64,000 bases of DNA from Lachnospiraceae bacterium (lineage in GTDB: Bacteria > Bacillota > Clostridia > Lachnospirales > Lachnospiraceae), in assembly GCA_017465475.1 (NCBI GenBank), contig JAFTWC010000039.1:1-64000 (forward strand), in the 5' to 3' direction. Positions 26,975 to 36,102 of this stretch are shown here, in pieces. A program made the position numbers and the translations under genes. The notes below the pieces were generated by a model, which saw only the letters and a program-made list of their open reading frames with translations, was not told where the DNA came from and ran no database searches. Numbering within the stretch: the stretch's first letter is position 1; each line of letters starts with the position of its first letter.

Positions 26975-27374
26975 CCGCTATCTTCTTTGCAAGCTCTGCT
27001 GCCTCTCCGTCGGCATAAGTTGCCATCGGCGGCGGAAGCTTCACGCCGTCTGCTTTATTTCTCGGAATCACATGAATATGCAAATGGTAAATGGTCTGTC
27101 CTGCTTCTTCTCCGTTGTTCTGCAAAATATTGATTCCGTCACAGTCTAACGTCTTTTTTACAGCCTTTGCCACCTTCTTTGCTGCCGGTAATGCCGCAGC
27201 CAGAAGTTCGTCCTCTGCTTCCAAAAGATTTGCCACATGTTCCTTCGCCACTAAAATCACATGTCCTTTCGCAATCGGACCAATGTCCATAATCGCCCGG
27301 AACTTATCATCCTCATACACTGTGGAAGACGGAATCTCATTCTTTAAAATCTTACAAAAAATACAATTATCCAT
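26964..27374 (-). CDS. HIT-family nucleotide-binding protein
   Basis: A histidine-triad hydrolase or transferase acting on nucleoside phosphates or phosphoramidates. The 136-residue product starts MDNCIFCKILKNEIPSS with the zinc-binding CxxC of the HinT branch and ends with the catalytic triad HLHIHVIPR. GGAGA before the ATG at 27374 selects the start; the frame stays open to 27491 without family similarity. The stop codon lies inside a 12-bp tandem repeat. Confidence 0.93.
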   Translation of the reverse strand: MDNCIFCKILKNEIPSSTVYEDDKFRAIMDIGPIAKGHVILVAKEHVANLLEAEDELLAAALPAAKKVAKAVKKTLDCDGINILQNNGEEAGQTIYHLHIHVIPRNKADGVKLPPPMATYADGEAAELAKKIAENI

Positions 27375-27503
27375 ATCTTTTCTCTCCATTCTGTTTGATT
27401 CATTCGGAAACATTTCCGTATCGCCGTTCTCTACGGCGTATGATTTCCTTATTACCTCTTTATTTTCATGCCGAAACCTTTGCACCGGCATTTACGGATA
27501 CTT

Positions 27504-28514
27504 TTATACCAGCGTCTGGAACCGGAACATCATATCAAACTGGCGTAACAGTTTGAAATCCCCTTTGGCAGTAATATCTCCGGACATAAATGCTCCCTGG
27601 AAGGTCACCCGTCCGTCTACAATTCGCTCCATAATTCCTCTGGTAAGTTTTGCGTTTACATCTGCCGCCGGCACTTCCTCCGGATAGCTGCAGAACAACC
27701 GTCCGTCCTTTACTTCAATAAACAACGTGCGGTCATTATCCGCAAACTGCAATGCATAGGAAACCGTCATCTTTTCTTCCGGCGCATGGAAATTGGTTCG
27801 CAGATTTGCGATAAACTCCATCTTCGGGTCCATCCCTGCACTGCTCTTTTCAAACAGTCCCTTAAACATTTGGGAAAGTTCCTCAATATCCTCCTTCTGA
27901 CGCTTTACGTACTTATCATCCGATACATACTTTGACAAATCTTCACTTTCCTGTGGGGTCAACGGAATAGAAGATGTAGCAATGTTCTGCTTAATTAAAC
28001 TGTTTCCGCAAGGAAGCTGTACTTCCTTTCTGGAAACCGCGCGATAAAAGCGTTCTGCCTTATCTTCAATAATCTTCGCATATTCGGTATTGGTTTCAAA
28101 TTCTACCTGGTTCTCTACAAAGGTACAAATCCCGTCTAACACTTTCCCTCCAAGCAATTCCCAGGAATTCCGGAGTGTACTCTCTGCCTGACGTTCTCCG
28201 CAAGTTACCGCCACCACCACCGGCATCATATACATATTCTGCAGCTTCTTCTTATCCGCATACAACCAACATGCATCCAAAAACTGCTGCATATATCCGC
28301 CGATTCCGTACCATTCAAGGGGTACGGCCAAAATCACACCGTCCACTTCTTTCAGCGTACCGGAAAGTGCCGCTATTTCATTTTTTTGTTCATACAAGTT
28401 ATAACGACGCACCTGTACATTCAATTCCTCAAATACCTGTATCAATTTATTTACCACATAAATCGTAGAATCTTCTATAATTCCCCGTCCGCCGTAATAT
28501 ACCGCTATTTTCAT
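27504..28514 (-). CDS. Flavodoxin-like reductase fused to an SCP2-like domain
   Basis: Residues 1-170 resemble NAD(P)H:FMN oxidoreductases or flavodoxins (MKIAVYYGGRGIIEDSTIYVVNKL; GVILAVPLEWYGIGGYMQQFLDACW). Residues about 235-336 match the sterol-carrier (SCP2) fold (TLFIEVKDGRLFCSYPE; GIMERIVDGRVTFQGAFMSGDITAKGD as a spread pattern), which binds hydrophobic ligands. The fusion suggests a redox reaction on a lipid-like substrate; that is inference. It overlaps the rhomboid gene by 4 bp (ATGA). Confidence 0.8.
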   Translation of the reverse strand: MKIAVYYGGRGIIEDSTIYVVNKLIQVFEELNVQVRRYNLYEQKNEIAALSGTLKEVDGVILAVPLEWYGIGGYMQQFLDACWLYADKKKLQNMYMMPVVVAVTCGERQAESTLRNSWELLGGKVLDGICTFVENQVEFETNTEYAKIIEDKAERFYRAVSRKEVQLPCGNSLIKQNIATSSIPLTPQESEDLSKYVSDDKYVKRQKEDIEELSQMFKGLFEKSSAGMDPKMEFIANLRTNFHAPEEKMTVSYALQFADNDRTLFIEVKDGRLFCSYPEEVPAADVNAKLTRGIMERIVDGRVTFQGAFMSGDITAKGDFKLLRQFDMMFRFQTLV

Positions 28515-29161
28515 TTGCCACCTCCGTAGGTTTTCCTATACCGCTCTCTCTCTGCTTTTTTCTTTAAAATCATGCAATAGACACATCCCAGCAAAAGGCC
28601 TCCGAAAAAGCCGCCAAAATGCGCATCATGACCGATTCCCGTATCAAATATACTTCCAAACAGCAAAAACAGTACCGCTATCAACATCCGCCTTTTTTCC
28701 CATGCCGGCAGTGTCCTTCTCTGAACAAAATAAACTGCCGCATAACCACCAATCAAGCCATACACCGCTCCGGATGCACCGGCGCAAAATGCATGAGCCC
28801 CCTCTTCTGCGGCAAACACTCCGTTATACCACAAAGACGCTGCGCTTGCCGTAAGTCCGGCCGCAAAATACAAGATTGCATAACGTATCCGGCCGTAAAA
28901 AGGCTCCAGTATCGCTCCCATCATATACAACATAAACATGTTGTACACCAAATGGTCAATACCGAAATGATAGAACATGGACGTCACTACTCTCCAATAC
29001 TCTCCATGTTTCAATACCAAAACAGGATTTAAAGACATATAAAATGCGATTTCTTCCTGCCTGTTATAGAATACCAAATCGGAACACAAAAAAACCACCG
29101 TGTTCACCGCAATCAAAGCAATGGTAATCCAAGGAAGATTTGCTCTTTTTTCTGCTTCCAT
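28511..29161 (-). CDS. Rhomboid-family intramembrane serine protease
   Basis: About 216 residues with six predicted membrane helices. The catalytic Ser lies in CAGASGAVYGLIGG and the His in GHDAHFGGFFGG; the L1-loop pattern after EYWRVVTSMFYHFGIDHLVYNM is typical. CGGAG lies 8 nt before the ATG at 29161; a GTG at 29170 overlaps that site and is less likely. It is coupled to the flavodoxin/SCP2 gene. Confidence 0.92.
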   Translation of the reverse strand: MEAEKRANLPWITIALIAVNTVVFLCSDLVFYNRQEEIAFYMSLNPVLVLKHGEYWRVVTSMFYHFGIDHLVYNMFMLYMMGAILEPFYGRIRYAILYFAAGLTASAASLWYNGVFAAEEGAHAFCAGASGAVYGLIGGYAAVYFVQRRTLPAWEKRRMLIAVLFLLFGSIFDTGIGHDAHFGGFFGGLLLGCVYCMILKKKAERERYRKTYGGGK

Positions 29162-29285
29162 CTTTTTCACTCCGTTTTACAAACTTCCCCTTATCAGCAT
29201 TTTACCGTATCTTCAGTATAAACCTTTTTTCCCGTTCCATCAAGTCTAATGTTTTGTATAGGACGTAAAAATAGCTTCTTCTTAC

Positions 29286-30386
29286 TTAATTTTCAAAAAA
29301 CAAATATTCCTCCTCCGCAAACCTGACACAATCCCCCTGACAAAGGGGTATCTCTTCCTGAATTCCCACACTTTTTCCGTTCACTGTCGTTCCGTTAGTA
29401 CTGTTTAAATCCGTCACATAAACCCGGTTTTCTTTTAAACTTAGCTTTGCATGAAACCGACTGACCGTATCCTGCGAAATCACAAGGTCCATATATCCCG
29501 GAAGACTCCCTACATAGAAGGGGAACTTGGTAAGATAAACAACCTCACCGCTTCGTTGAGAAACAAGAGAAGGTCCCTGTTCGGCCTTTTTCATCGACAG
29601 CACTCTTGTATACTGGGGATTCCACTCGGTTGCGCTCTCCATCACATAAGAAACCTGCGGTTCCTTATAGTATTCTTTTGGCAGTATCGCTTTTTCCGGT
29701 TTCCGTACCACTGCCTCTTTTCGCAGTTTTCCCAGTATGCCTTTCTTTTTCTCTGCCTTTCCCTCTCGGACAATTTCTTTCATCTCCGTTTTGGCTGCCG
29801 GTTCCGGTATGAATTCTTCTTGTTCCGCAAGATTTTCTGCCGGTTCCCGCAGTTTTTTCTTTAGCCTCTCTAATGTAACATCCGGCTCCTGTAACTGCAT
29901 ATACAGCCCATATACCATGGCAATGGCTTTTTCTTCCCTATAATCCACCCTGTTAAGAAACATCTCAAACAACTTTCCCATCTGCTCCGTAAACGGTACT
30001 CCGTATTCCGGATAATAACAAAGCGCAACTTCATACTCCGGCAACGTAAGGTAAATATAATCCGGTTGAAGAATAAAATTCTCTCCCGTCAACAAATACT
30101 CTTTTCCACGCTCCAATACATCTAAAATCCCATGTAATACTTTCCCGATTTGCTCTGCATTCATAGGTACCCGCTCAAAGGTCATTGTCAAATTCTTTTT
30201 CCCGGTAATCTCATACTTATAGGCATCTGCCTGCTCCGACTTTACCATGGTCAGGATTCCGGGCGGCCTCACCGCCTGTATCATGTGCTCTTCGTAAGCT
30301 TCTTTTGTTTTCTTTATCACAAGATATGTTTTCCCGTCTGCTTCTTTTTTAAATTGTTTTTCCAATAGAACCGCCCCTTCTCCCAT
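29286..30386 (-). CDS. FHA-domain protein of the tad cluster (DUF6382-like N-terminus)
   Basis: The 366-residue protein has an N-terminal ~180-residue region of the type found with tad clusters of Lachnospiraceae (DUF6382-like, by recall), a charged linker, and a C-terminal forkhead-associated domain (VISQDTVSRFHAKLSLKENR; DLNSTNGTTVNG), which binds phosphothreonine. It probably couples pilus assembly to Ser/Thr kinase signals. Its ATG directly follows the stop of the preceding TadE-like gene. It is last in the operon. Confidence 0.85.
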   Translation of the reverse strand: MGEGAVLLEKQFKKEADGKTYLVIKKTKEAYEEHMIQAVRPPGILTMVKSEQADAYKYEITGKKNLTMTFERVPMNAEQIGKVLHGILDVLERGKEYLLTGENFILQPDYIYLTLPEYEVALCYYPEYGVPFTEQMGKLFEMFLNRVDYREEKAIAMVYGLYMQLQEPDVTLERLKKKLREPAENLAEQEEFIPEPAAKTEMKEIVREGKAEKKKGILGKLRKEAVVRKPEKAILPKEYYKEPQVSYVMESATEWNPQYTRVLSMKKAEQGPSLVSQRSGEVVYLTKFPFYVGSLPGYMDLVISQDTVSRFHAKLSLKENRVYVTDLNSTNGTTVNGKSVGIQEEIPLCQGDCVRFAEEEYLFFEN

Positions 30387-30608
30387 TTAGTTATCTAACA
30401 AATCAAACGCCATGTCAGTGGCTCGAATCAACTCCGATGTTTCCGTTTCCCGTTCTGTAAGTACAGCATCATACAACTTTGCCGCCTGCTTTCTTACCAC
30501 CGCATACTGATACATAGTCAGCTGAATGAGCAGAACGGTAATCAATAATAAATACGGATAAATTAATGCCGCCTCCACTGTCATGGACCCATTCACTCGT
30601 TTCTTCAT
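30387..30608 (-). CDS. Small TadE-like pseudopilin
   Basis: The 73-residue product has a short basic head and the TadE-type segment GSMTVEAALIYPYLLLITVLL, a membrane helix with the Glu at position +5 after the likely cleavage point. Such minor pilins go through the prepilin peptidase. I chose the ATG at 30608 because the frame upstream (to 30767) overlaps the peptidase gene and is not pilin-like. The gap from the peptidase stop is 14 bp. Confidence 0.75.
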   Translation of the reverse strand: MKKRVNGSMTVEAALIYPYLLLITVLLIQLTMYQYAVVRKQAAKLYDAVLTERETETSELIRATDMAFDLLDN

Positions 30609-30622
30609 TTCCTTCACACTTT

Positions 30623-31066
30623 CTATATTGTGCACACTAAAATCCTCATTGTTCCGTATCCTAACAACAAAAACGGCAAGAACGGAATTCGGCTTTTCCT
30701 TTTTACTTTCTTTGTAAGCAATAAAATCGCAGAAACACCCCCTGCATACAATGCTGCAAAAAAGCACAGTGCGACCGCCTCATACAACCCGAGTCCGACT
30801 CCGCATGCTGTTATCACCACTGCATCCGCAATCCCCAATGCACCACCGGAAAATACGCCAAACACAATGAGAAGTATCCCTACCGCAACGCCTCCCAATC
30901 TGGACTGCCAGGGCACTGCAGCAAACAAGCCGCCTAACACAAGAAACACTGCCGAAACAACCAGCCCGGACCTTGAAATCCCCAAATATTTTTTATCCTG
31001 CCGGGCAAGCCAAACCAGAGTAGGAATATAACATAATTCCCTCACCACATATTGCCATCCTTCCAT
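30623..31066 (-). CDS. A24-type prepilin peptidase-like membrane protein (TadV/CpaA)
   Basis: About 147 residues with four to five membrane helices. The first catalytic Asp candidate is in LARQDKKYLGI, and the second active-site motif reads GALGIADAVVI, a GxxD variant of GxGD. It would cleave the leader peptides of the Flp1/TadE-like proteins in this cluster. The ATG at 31066 overlaps the upstream stop by one base (TAATG); the frame also opens at 31099 but without a site. Confidence 0.78.
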   Translation of the reverse strand: MEGWQYVVRELCYIPTLVWLARQDKKYLGISRSGLVVSAVFLVLGGLFAAVPWQSRLGGVAVGILLIVFGVFSGGALGIADAVVITACGVGLGLYEAVALCFFAALYAGGVSAILLLTKKVKRKSRIPFLPFLLLGYGTMRILVCTI

Positions 31067-31992
31067 TAATACGCTCCCCTCTCCGTCTCTGTACCGCATT
31101 TACTGCATGCACGATACTGTCCCTTTACATCCTCTAAAAACAGTTCCTTTACTTTTCGGCTGATTGCGGAACAAGATGATACTGCGTGATATCTGGTTCC
31201 GTACTCCGTTATATAAACCGTCGCCTTTCCTTCTTCCTTTGGGGAACAAAATTCACAAGCATAGTAAATTCCGCCGGAATTATTCCGAAGTCCCTCTATC
31301 GTTTCTACTGCTACCGCCTCGGTTTTTACCTTAATATGACTACAGGTTTTCTTCTCATGATACACGCTTCCGTGTTCCGTCATATATACAACTGTCCGTT
31401 CCTTTTCTTCTGCAGAGCCCCCTCCTTGGTCATCCCGCAGCCCGCTGCTTCCCGTACTTATTTTTCCGTGTCCTACCCAGTCCCGATACACAATTTTCAT
31501 CGTATAATACCGCGCCGCTTCCTCCTCAAAAAAGTTAGGAGGTTTTACCCGAAACTTTATTTCTGCACGGACTTTTCCTCCTGCCTCTTCCGTATCCACC
31601 CAAATTCCGCCGATTCCCTGGCCCACATGCGCTTGCTTTAACACTTCTTTATCACATCGGCCGTAAAACAACCCGGTCATGGCCGTATCCCGCACTATTT
31701 TTTTATCAAACAAGGCAAGTAATTTTTCTGCCAATGCATGTTCTCCGTCTGCCAATCGTTCTGCCGCGTAGGAATATGCTGCCACATCTCTTGCGGAAGT
31801 GATGGCTGCTTCTGCAACGTTTACCTCCGCCCTCAGAACAAAAAACATTTGTATTAAATAGACCACCGCAAAGAAGAATACCGGAAACGCAAGTGCCGCT
31901 TCCACCGTCAGAGATGCATTCCGGTATCTGCTTTTAGCAGTTTGACATTGTGGATTTTTGTGAATGTTTTCGCAAGTTATCTTTTCTTTCAT
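31066..31992 (-). CDS. TadE-like protein with tandem C-terminal CxxC repeats
   Basis: The 308-residue product has a TadE-type segment (NASLTVEAALAFPVFFFAVVYLI) near residue 27, a middle extracytoplasmic region, and two tandem C-terminal units with the pattern VYxTExGxxYH then Cys, then ACxxC (VYMTEHGSVYH..CEFC; VYITEYGTRYH..CSKC), probably metal-binding or disulfide-forming. The ATG at 31992 has no ribosome site. The strong GGAGGTGC at 32113-32120 is followed in the same frame by 40 open codons without ATG, GTG or TTG, so the true start is uncertain. Confidence 0.75.
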   Translation of the reverse strand: MKEKITCENIHKNPQCQTAKSRYRNASLTVEAALAFPVFFFAVVYLIQMFFVLRAEVNVAEAAITSARDVAAYSYAAERLADGEHALAEKLLALFDKKIVRDTAMTGLFYGRCDKEVLKQAHVGQGIGGIWVDTEEAGGKVRAEIKFRVKPPNFFEEEAARYYTMKIVYRDWVGHGKISTGSSGLRDDQGGGSAEEKERTVVYMTEHGSVYHEKKTCSHIKVKTEAVAVETIEGLRNNSGGIYYACEFCSPKEEGKATVYITEYGTRYHAVSSCSAISRKVKELFLEDVKGQYRACSKCGTETERGAY

Positions 31993-32126
31993 TATTGTAC
32001 TTTGTTTACATGGATAGGGTAAAGCAGCATTCTGAGAAGAGGAAAGTAAATATTTTGCTGCTTTTTCGGAGAGAATATTATGTCTAAACTTACTAAAAAC
32101 AGATATCGGAATGCACCTCCTTTCTT

Positions 32127-34583
32127 TTATTCGTACCGATACTCATACTTTCTTTTATCCGTTTGATACTCAATTTCCCATACACAACGATTGACGCGGA
32201 AGGAAGACGCATACCAGTTTCTGATGTTTTCCTGTATTAAATCCAGACTCCGATATTTCTTTGTTTCCAGTGTTTTTGCAATCAAAAACACCTGAAGATA
32301 GGCTTGATAGCCAATCATTCCCGTTTCGGCTTTGCTCCTTGCTTTTTCTAACACAAAGGCTTTAGAAAACAAAAGGATTTCAGGTAAAGAAATACTTCCT
32401 CCCGACCGCCCCGGGTACAAAGAAAGCTTCTTTCCCAATAACAATGCCGCCGTATCCACCATTGCCTCCTCCAATGCCCAAACAAACACAAGCAAAAGCA
32501 CAATCAGACATTTTAATGCCGGCAATCCGATTATTCCGCATGCCGCCAGCGCCGCTTGTTCTATGGGTGCTTTTTTTGCGCCGTCCGTATAAATGGAAAT
32601 AAAATGAAGCACTGTTCGTATACCGCAAATCCGCGCCGCCACCGACGATAAGTTTTCTTTATCCGAATCTTCTCCCGTAATCAAATACTCTTGCTCATAC
32701 GAAAGCGCGCCTATGCTATTTTCTTCTATAAAATGATCAAAGTGTGACACCAAATACGAATGAAACAACGTCTGTTCCGCCACTTGGGACAATACTCCGT
32801 CAAAAGAAAGCTCCTTGGGAAGATATCCTTTCAATGCGGCCAATGCACTGCTCATATCCCCTCCCGGTATTGAGAGGAAATCAAACTTTGCATCTTTAAA
32901 ACGAAAGCCGGAAGGAAGATAGGACGTATCTAATTTCTTTTCAGATATATTTTTATCTGTCAAAAATCCGAGAAACCCTTCTGCCAATGCTCCGGAAACG
33001 GAGTCTCCCACATCCGAATATAAATCTTCTTCCAAAGACATCTCACCGTAGTCCAACTTCAATCCGCGAAACGAGTACTCTTTTATCATCTCCCGCTCCT
33101 GTTTCAGGTCAGCAAGCGCATAGGAAAGCGTATTGCCAAACGCTTCTCCTATCCTTTCCTTTACACTGAAAAGCCTTGTCCTGTTTTCCGACAACGTTTG
33201 CCGGATTAACTCGAAATCATATCCGTCCTCGCTCTCATAGAACAAATACTCTTTTAAGTCCTCCCGATATTCCCCACAAACATCACTTCCCAAAATCAAT
33301 TCAGACGCATCGACTAAAGATTCGCAGGTTGCTTTCGCACGTTGTGCTGCTTTCAACTCCTTTTGAATTTCTGCCGTATACTCATAAGCCTCCCCGCACA
33401 CATCACTTAAAGCTCGACACTTTTTCACAAACTCCGCCTCTTCTTTTTTCAATGCCTTTACAGCTTTTTCCTGCTCTTTTTCCTGTTTTTTTAATTGCTT
33501 TTCCGCCGCTTCCAGTTCCTTTGCAAATTTCTCCAATACCTCCCCGTTTTGTCCCACCTGTTCCTTCTGCTCTTTCAATGCTGCCACTTCCGCATCTAAT
33601 TCCTGAATCCGTTGCTCTAACCGTTTTACTGTTTCTTCCTTCCCGGACATAAGCTTTTGTTTCATCAGCTCGCTTTTTACTTCTCTTAACTCCGCTTCTA
33701 TTAGTTCCAACGCTCCGCTTAACGTATCCTTTTGCCCCGAAAGAACCGATAGTCTTCCCCTCGCTTCCGCCAATTGACTTCTGCAGATTGTCTCCTGTTT
33801 TTCCCTTGCCAGTATCTCGTTGATTAACGTTTCCAGTCTTGTACACAAATCTCCCAATGTCTCGTAAGGATTTTCATGGTTCTTCAAAAAAGCCTGATAC
33901 ACTTCTGTCCGGTCGAAGTATGCTGCCGCTGTATCCGGATGTGTACAAAAATACTTCACATAAATCCCTTTCTGAAAACTTCCCGTTTTTCCGCCAAGAA
34001 ACTTCTCATACTTCTTTATATCTACACCGTCTACCAACGCCATTAAGTATAAAAGCTTTTCATCCACTCTCCCGTAGGCACTGTCTGCCGCCGCCTTTGC
34101 CGCTGCCACATCCAAATGAGCTTCCGATTGTTCTGTCATTCCGGCAAATTCTTTTATCAAATCCGCCACTTCCACAACTCCCTGATACTTCATCGCCGTA
34201 ACCGCCTGCGTATAGTATCCTTCCAGCTCTCGATCCGTCAGCACTGATGCCTCCGTCACCTTATAGTCGGCTCCTCCTCGAATTAAAAGAGACTTCTCCC
34301 CTTCTTTTTTCTTTGTCATATAGTCGACATCTTCGGATATGCTCTCTTCTGTCCACACAAGCACGTCCTCCTCTTGCGGCACATCCCTGCCAAAAATGTG
34401 ATATTTGCTATACATAGGTTCCAAATAAGACGCAAAGTAGTTTTCTGTTGCCAACCGTGCAGCAGCCGCATGATAGGAAAGTCGCGCTGTATACGATGCC
34501 ATTTCAAAGAAAGACAGAATAAAACTAAACATAATGAGGAATACCAAAGAAAATGCCACCGTGACCGACCCGGATGTTTTCAC
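32127..34583 (-). CDS. DUF5702-like tad-cluster protein
   Basis: The 818-residue protein begins with a pilin-like segment (SGSVTVAFSLVFLIMFSFILSFFEMASYTARLSYH), continues with an extracytoplasmic part that includes a long Glu/Lys/Ala-rich coiled coil (about residues 265-395), and has a hydrophobic helix near residues 690-710. This is the layout of the DUF5702 family seen in clostridial tad loci; its job there is unknown. It overlaps the Flp1 stop by 4 bp. Confidence 0.8.
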   Translation of the reverse strand: MKTSGSVTVAFSLVFLIMFSFILSFFEMASYTARLSYHAAAARLATENYFASYLEPMYSKYHIFGRDVPQEEDVLVWTEESISEDVDYMTKKKEGEKSLLIRGGADYKVTEASVLTDRELEGYYTQAVTAMKYQGVVEVADLIKEFAGMTEQSEAHLDVAAAKAAADSAYGRVDEKLLYLMALVDGVDIKKYEKFLGGKTGSFQKGIYVKYFCTHPDTAAAYFDRTEVYQAFLKNHENPYETLGDLCTRLETLINEILAREKQETICRSQLAEARGRLSVLSGQKDTLSGALELIEAELREVKSELMKQKLMSGKEETVKRLEQRIQELDAEVAALKEQKEQVGQNGEVLEKFAKELEAAEKQLKKQEKEQEKAVKALKKEEAEFVKKCRALSDVCGEAYEYTAEIQKELKAAQRAKATCESLVDASELILGSDVCGEYREDLKEYLFYESEDGYDFELIRQTLSENRTRLFSVKERIGEAFGNTLSYALADLKQEREMIKEYSFRGLKLDYGEMSLEEDLYSDVGDSVSGALAEGFLGFLTDKNISEKKLDTSYLPSGFRFKDAKFDFLSIPGGDMSSALAALKGYLPKELSFDGVLSQVAEQTLFHSYLVSHFDHFIEENSIGALSYEQEYLITGEDSDKENLSSVAARICGIRTVLHFISIYTDGAKKAPIEQAALAACGIIGLPALKCLIVLLLVFVWALEEAMVDTAALLLGKKLSLYPGRSGGSISLPEILLFSKAFVLEKARSKAETGMIGYQAYLQVFLIAKTLETKKYRSLDLIQENIRNWYASSFRVNRCVWEIEYQTDKRKYEYRYE

Positions 34584-34810
34584 GACAAAACCTCATTGAT
34601 ACTTCTCTCCAAGGCCTGCATGGCTTTTGCCACCATAGCTCCCAATTGATTTTTAAAAATAAGAACCAGTGCAATCAACACTACAAGAATCAGAATAACC
34701 TCCACCACACCGACACCCCGATTGTCTTGTAACATGCCGGCGTCTTTTCCCTCTGCTACCTCTCCGGCTCCATCCTTTTCTCCCATAAGTTCATTTTTCA
34801 TCTCTTCCAT
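34580..34810 (-). CDS. Flp1-like major pilin
   Basis: The 76-residue protein has an acidic head, then the cleavage and helix region NRGVGVVEVILILVVLIALVLIF, with Gly before and Glu at +5 of the predicted mature start, and a short amphipathic tail. GGGAGGAAA decides the ATG at 34810; a longer frame from 35059 overlaps tadC and is not coding. It sits between tadC and the DUF5702 gene, where the major Flp-type pilin is expected. Confidence 0.82.
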   Translation of the reverse strand: MEEMKNELMGEKDGAGEVAEGKDAGMLQDNRGVGVVEVILILVVLIALVLIFKNQLGAMVAKAMQALERSINEVLS

Positions 34811-34896
34811 ACGATTTCCTCCCTTTCTGTTTCCGCTTTCATTATTCCGTTTTATTTTTTTGTTCTCGATACTCAAAACCCCGGGTTTCCCTGTTC

Positions 34897-36093
34897 TTAC
34901 ATGGAAAAAAATGCCGGAACAAGTACTACTGCCATGACCAAGAACAGCATTCCCATCATAGGAAATAAAAGCTTTGTTTGTGCTTCTTCTCCTTTTTTTG
35001 CCGCATGCTCCCGGTGCAGCTCCCATGCACTTCGTACTTCTTGTTCCAGGTTTTTCCACAAACCGCCGCTGCCTTTTTGCAAATGACTTATCATAAGAGA
35101 CGACAGACGCATATACTGCTTTATTCCGATTCTGTTTCCAAAAGCCTCATACGCTCTAAGTTCTGATTCTCCGTTTAACAACTCTCCGGAAAGCTGCACC
35201 AGTTCCTCTGCCAATACCCCTTTTTTCCCTTTTGGCTTTTCCCTCTGTTCTGCTCCGATACGCTCCCATGCGCCTCGTAAGCTCAAACCGGCTCCGGTGT
35301 ATAGTGTAAGCTTTGTAATCAGGCGGGGATATGCCGCTAAAAGTTCATCCTCTCTCCTCTTTTTGATTTTTTCTTTCTCCTGACGTTTTACCAACACGAT
35401 AAGAAGAGGAACAAATATCCCGACTCCTGCCAATATCCCAAATACGGACACGGATTGTTTCGGCAAACGTACCGACACCTCTCCTATCCGAACCGGAAGA
35501 TAAAAGCCCTCTGCTCCCGATGTTTCTTTTTCCAACTGTGTTAACACCTCTGCCGCATGATAAAGCAATTTCTCCGTACTTCCTTCTTCATAAGGCAGCA
35601 CTTCTATCGGAAACCATATTTCCTGCATATTCTCTCCATAAGAAAGCCATGCTTTTAGATACAATTCCTGCCCGCTTTTTGCTACATATCTGTTAATTTC
35701 TCCCTCATTTGTCAGCACTGTTTCATCCGAACTTTCCCAGCGAATCCCCACCCCCGTTTCCGAAATATACCGAGGCAATGAAACCGACGCTTCCCATACT
35801 ATCTTCTCTTTTTCAGACAACATATAGCTTTCTTTTAAAATATCCAAGGTTCGTTCAAAGGCCTGTTTAATTTCTTCCTCTGCCCGTTCTCTTTCTCCCA
35901 CCGTAATCGTAATCTGCTCCTCTGCATCCCCGGTCTGCAATATAACCGCCTGTTCCCTTGTTCCGACATCCGGTCGCGCAATCCAATCATTTTTTTCCTG
36001 CTTTACCTTCCGGTCTTGTACCAGCAGAACCGATATTGTCAACAAAACGATTACACCAATGCAAACCAATTCCGCTTTTTCTTTCTTTTTCAT
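34897..36093 (-). CDS. tadC: TadC-like inner-membrane platform protein with large N-terminal insert
   Basis: The C-terminal half (about 235-398) is a type II secretion system F domain (AYPRLITKLTLYTGAGLSLRGAWER; MMGMLFLVMAVVLVPAFF). The N-terminal half has one membrane helix and an unusual ~180-residue extracytoplasmic insert (GIRWESSDETVLTNEG), as in other Lachnospiraceae TadC-like proteins. GGGGGAG precedes the ATG. It follows tadB by 9 bp and acts with it as the pilus assembly platform. Confidence 0.83.
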   Translation of the reverse strand: MKKKEKAELVCIGVIVLLTISVLLVQDRKVKQEKNDWIARPDVGTREQAVILQTGDAEEQITITVGERERAEEEIKQAFERTLDILKESYMLSEKEKIVWEASVSLPRYISETGVGIRWESSDETVLTNEGEINRYVAKSGQELYLKAWLSYGENMQEIWFPIEVLPYEEGSTEKLLYHAAEVLTQLEKETSGAEGFYLPVRIGEVSVRLPKQSVSVFGILAGVGIFVPLLIVLVKRQEKEKIKKRREDELLAAYPRLITKLTLYTGAGLSLRGAWERIGAEQREKPKGKKGVLAEELVQLSGELLNGESELRAYEAFGNRIGIKQYMRLSSLMISHLQKGSGGLWKNLEQEVRSAWELHREHAAKKGEEAQTKLLFPMMGMLFLVMAVVLVPAFFSM

Positions 36094-36102
36094 TACTCCC
36101 CC

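Noticed and set aside
33176..33652. 158-codon plus-strand frame opposite the DUF5702 coiled coil
   Set aside because: Pro/Leu/Ser-rich reverse complement of a Glu/Lys-rich coiled coil; no ribosome site.
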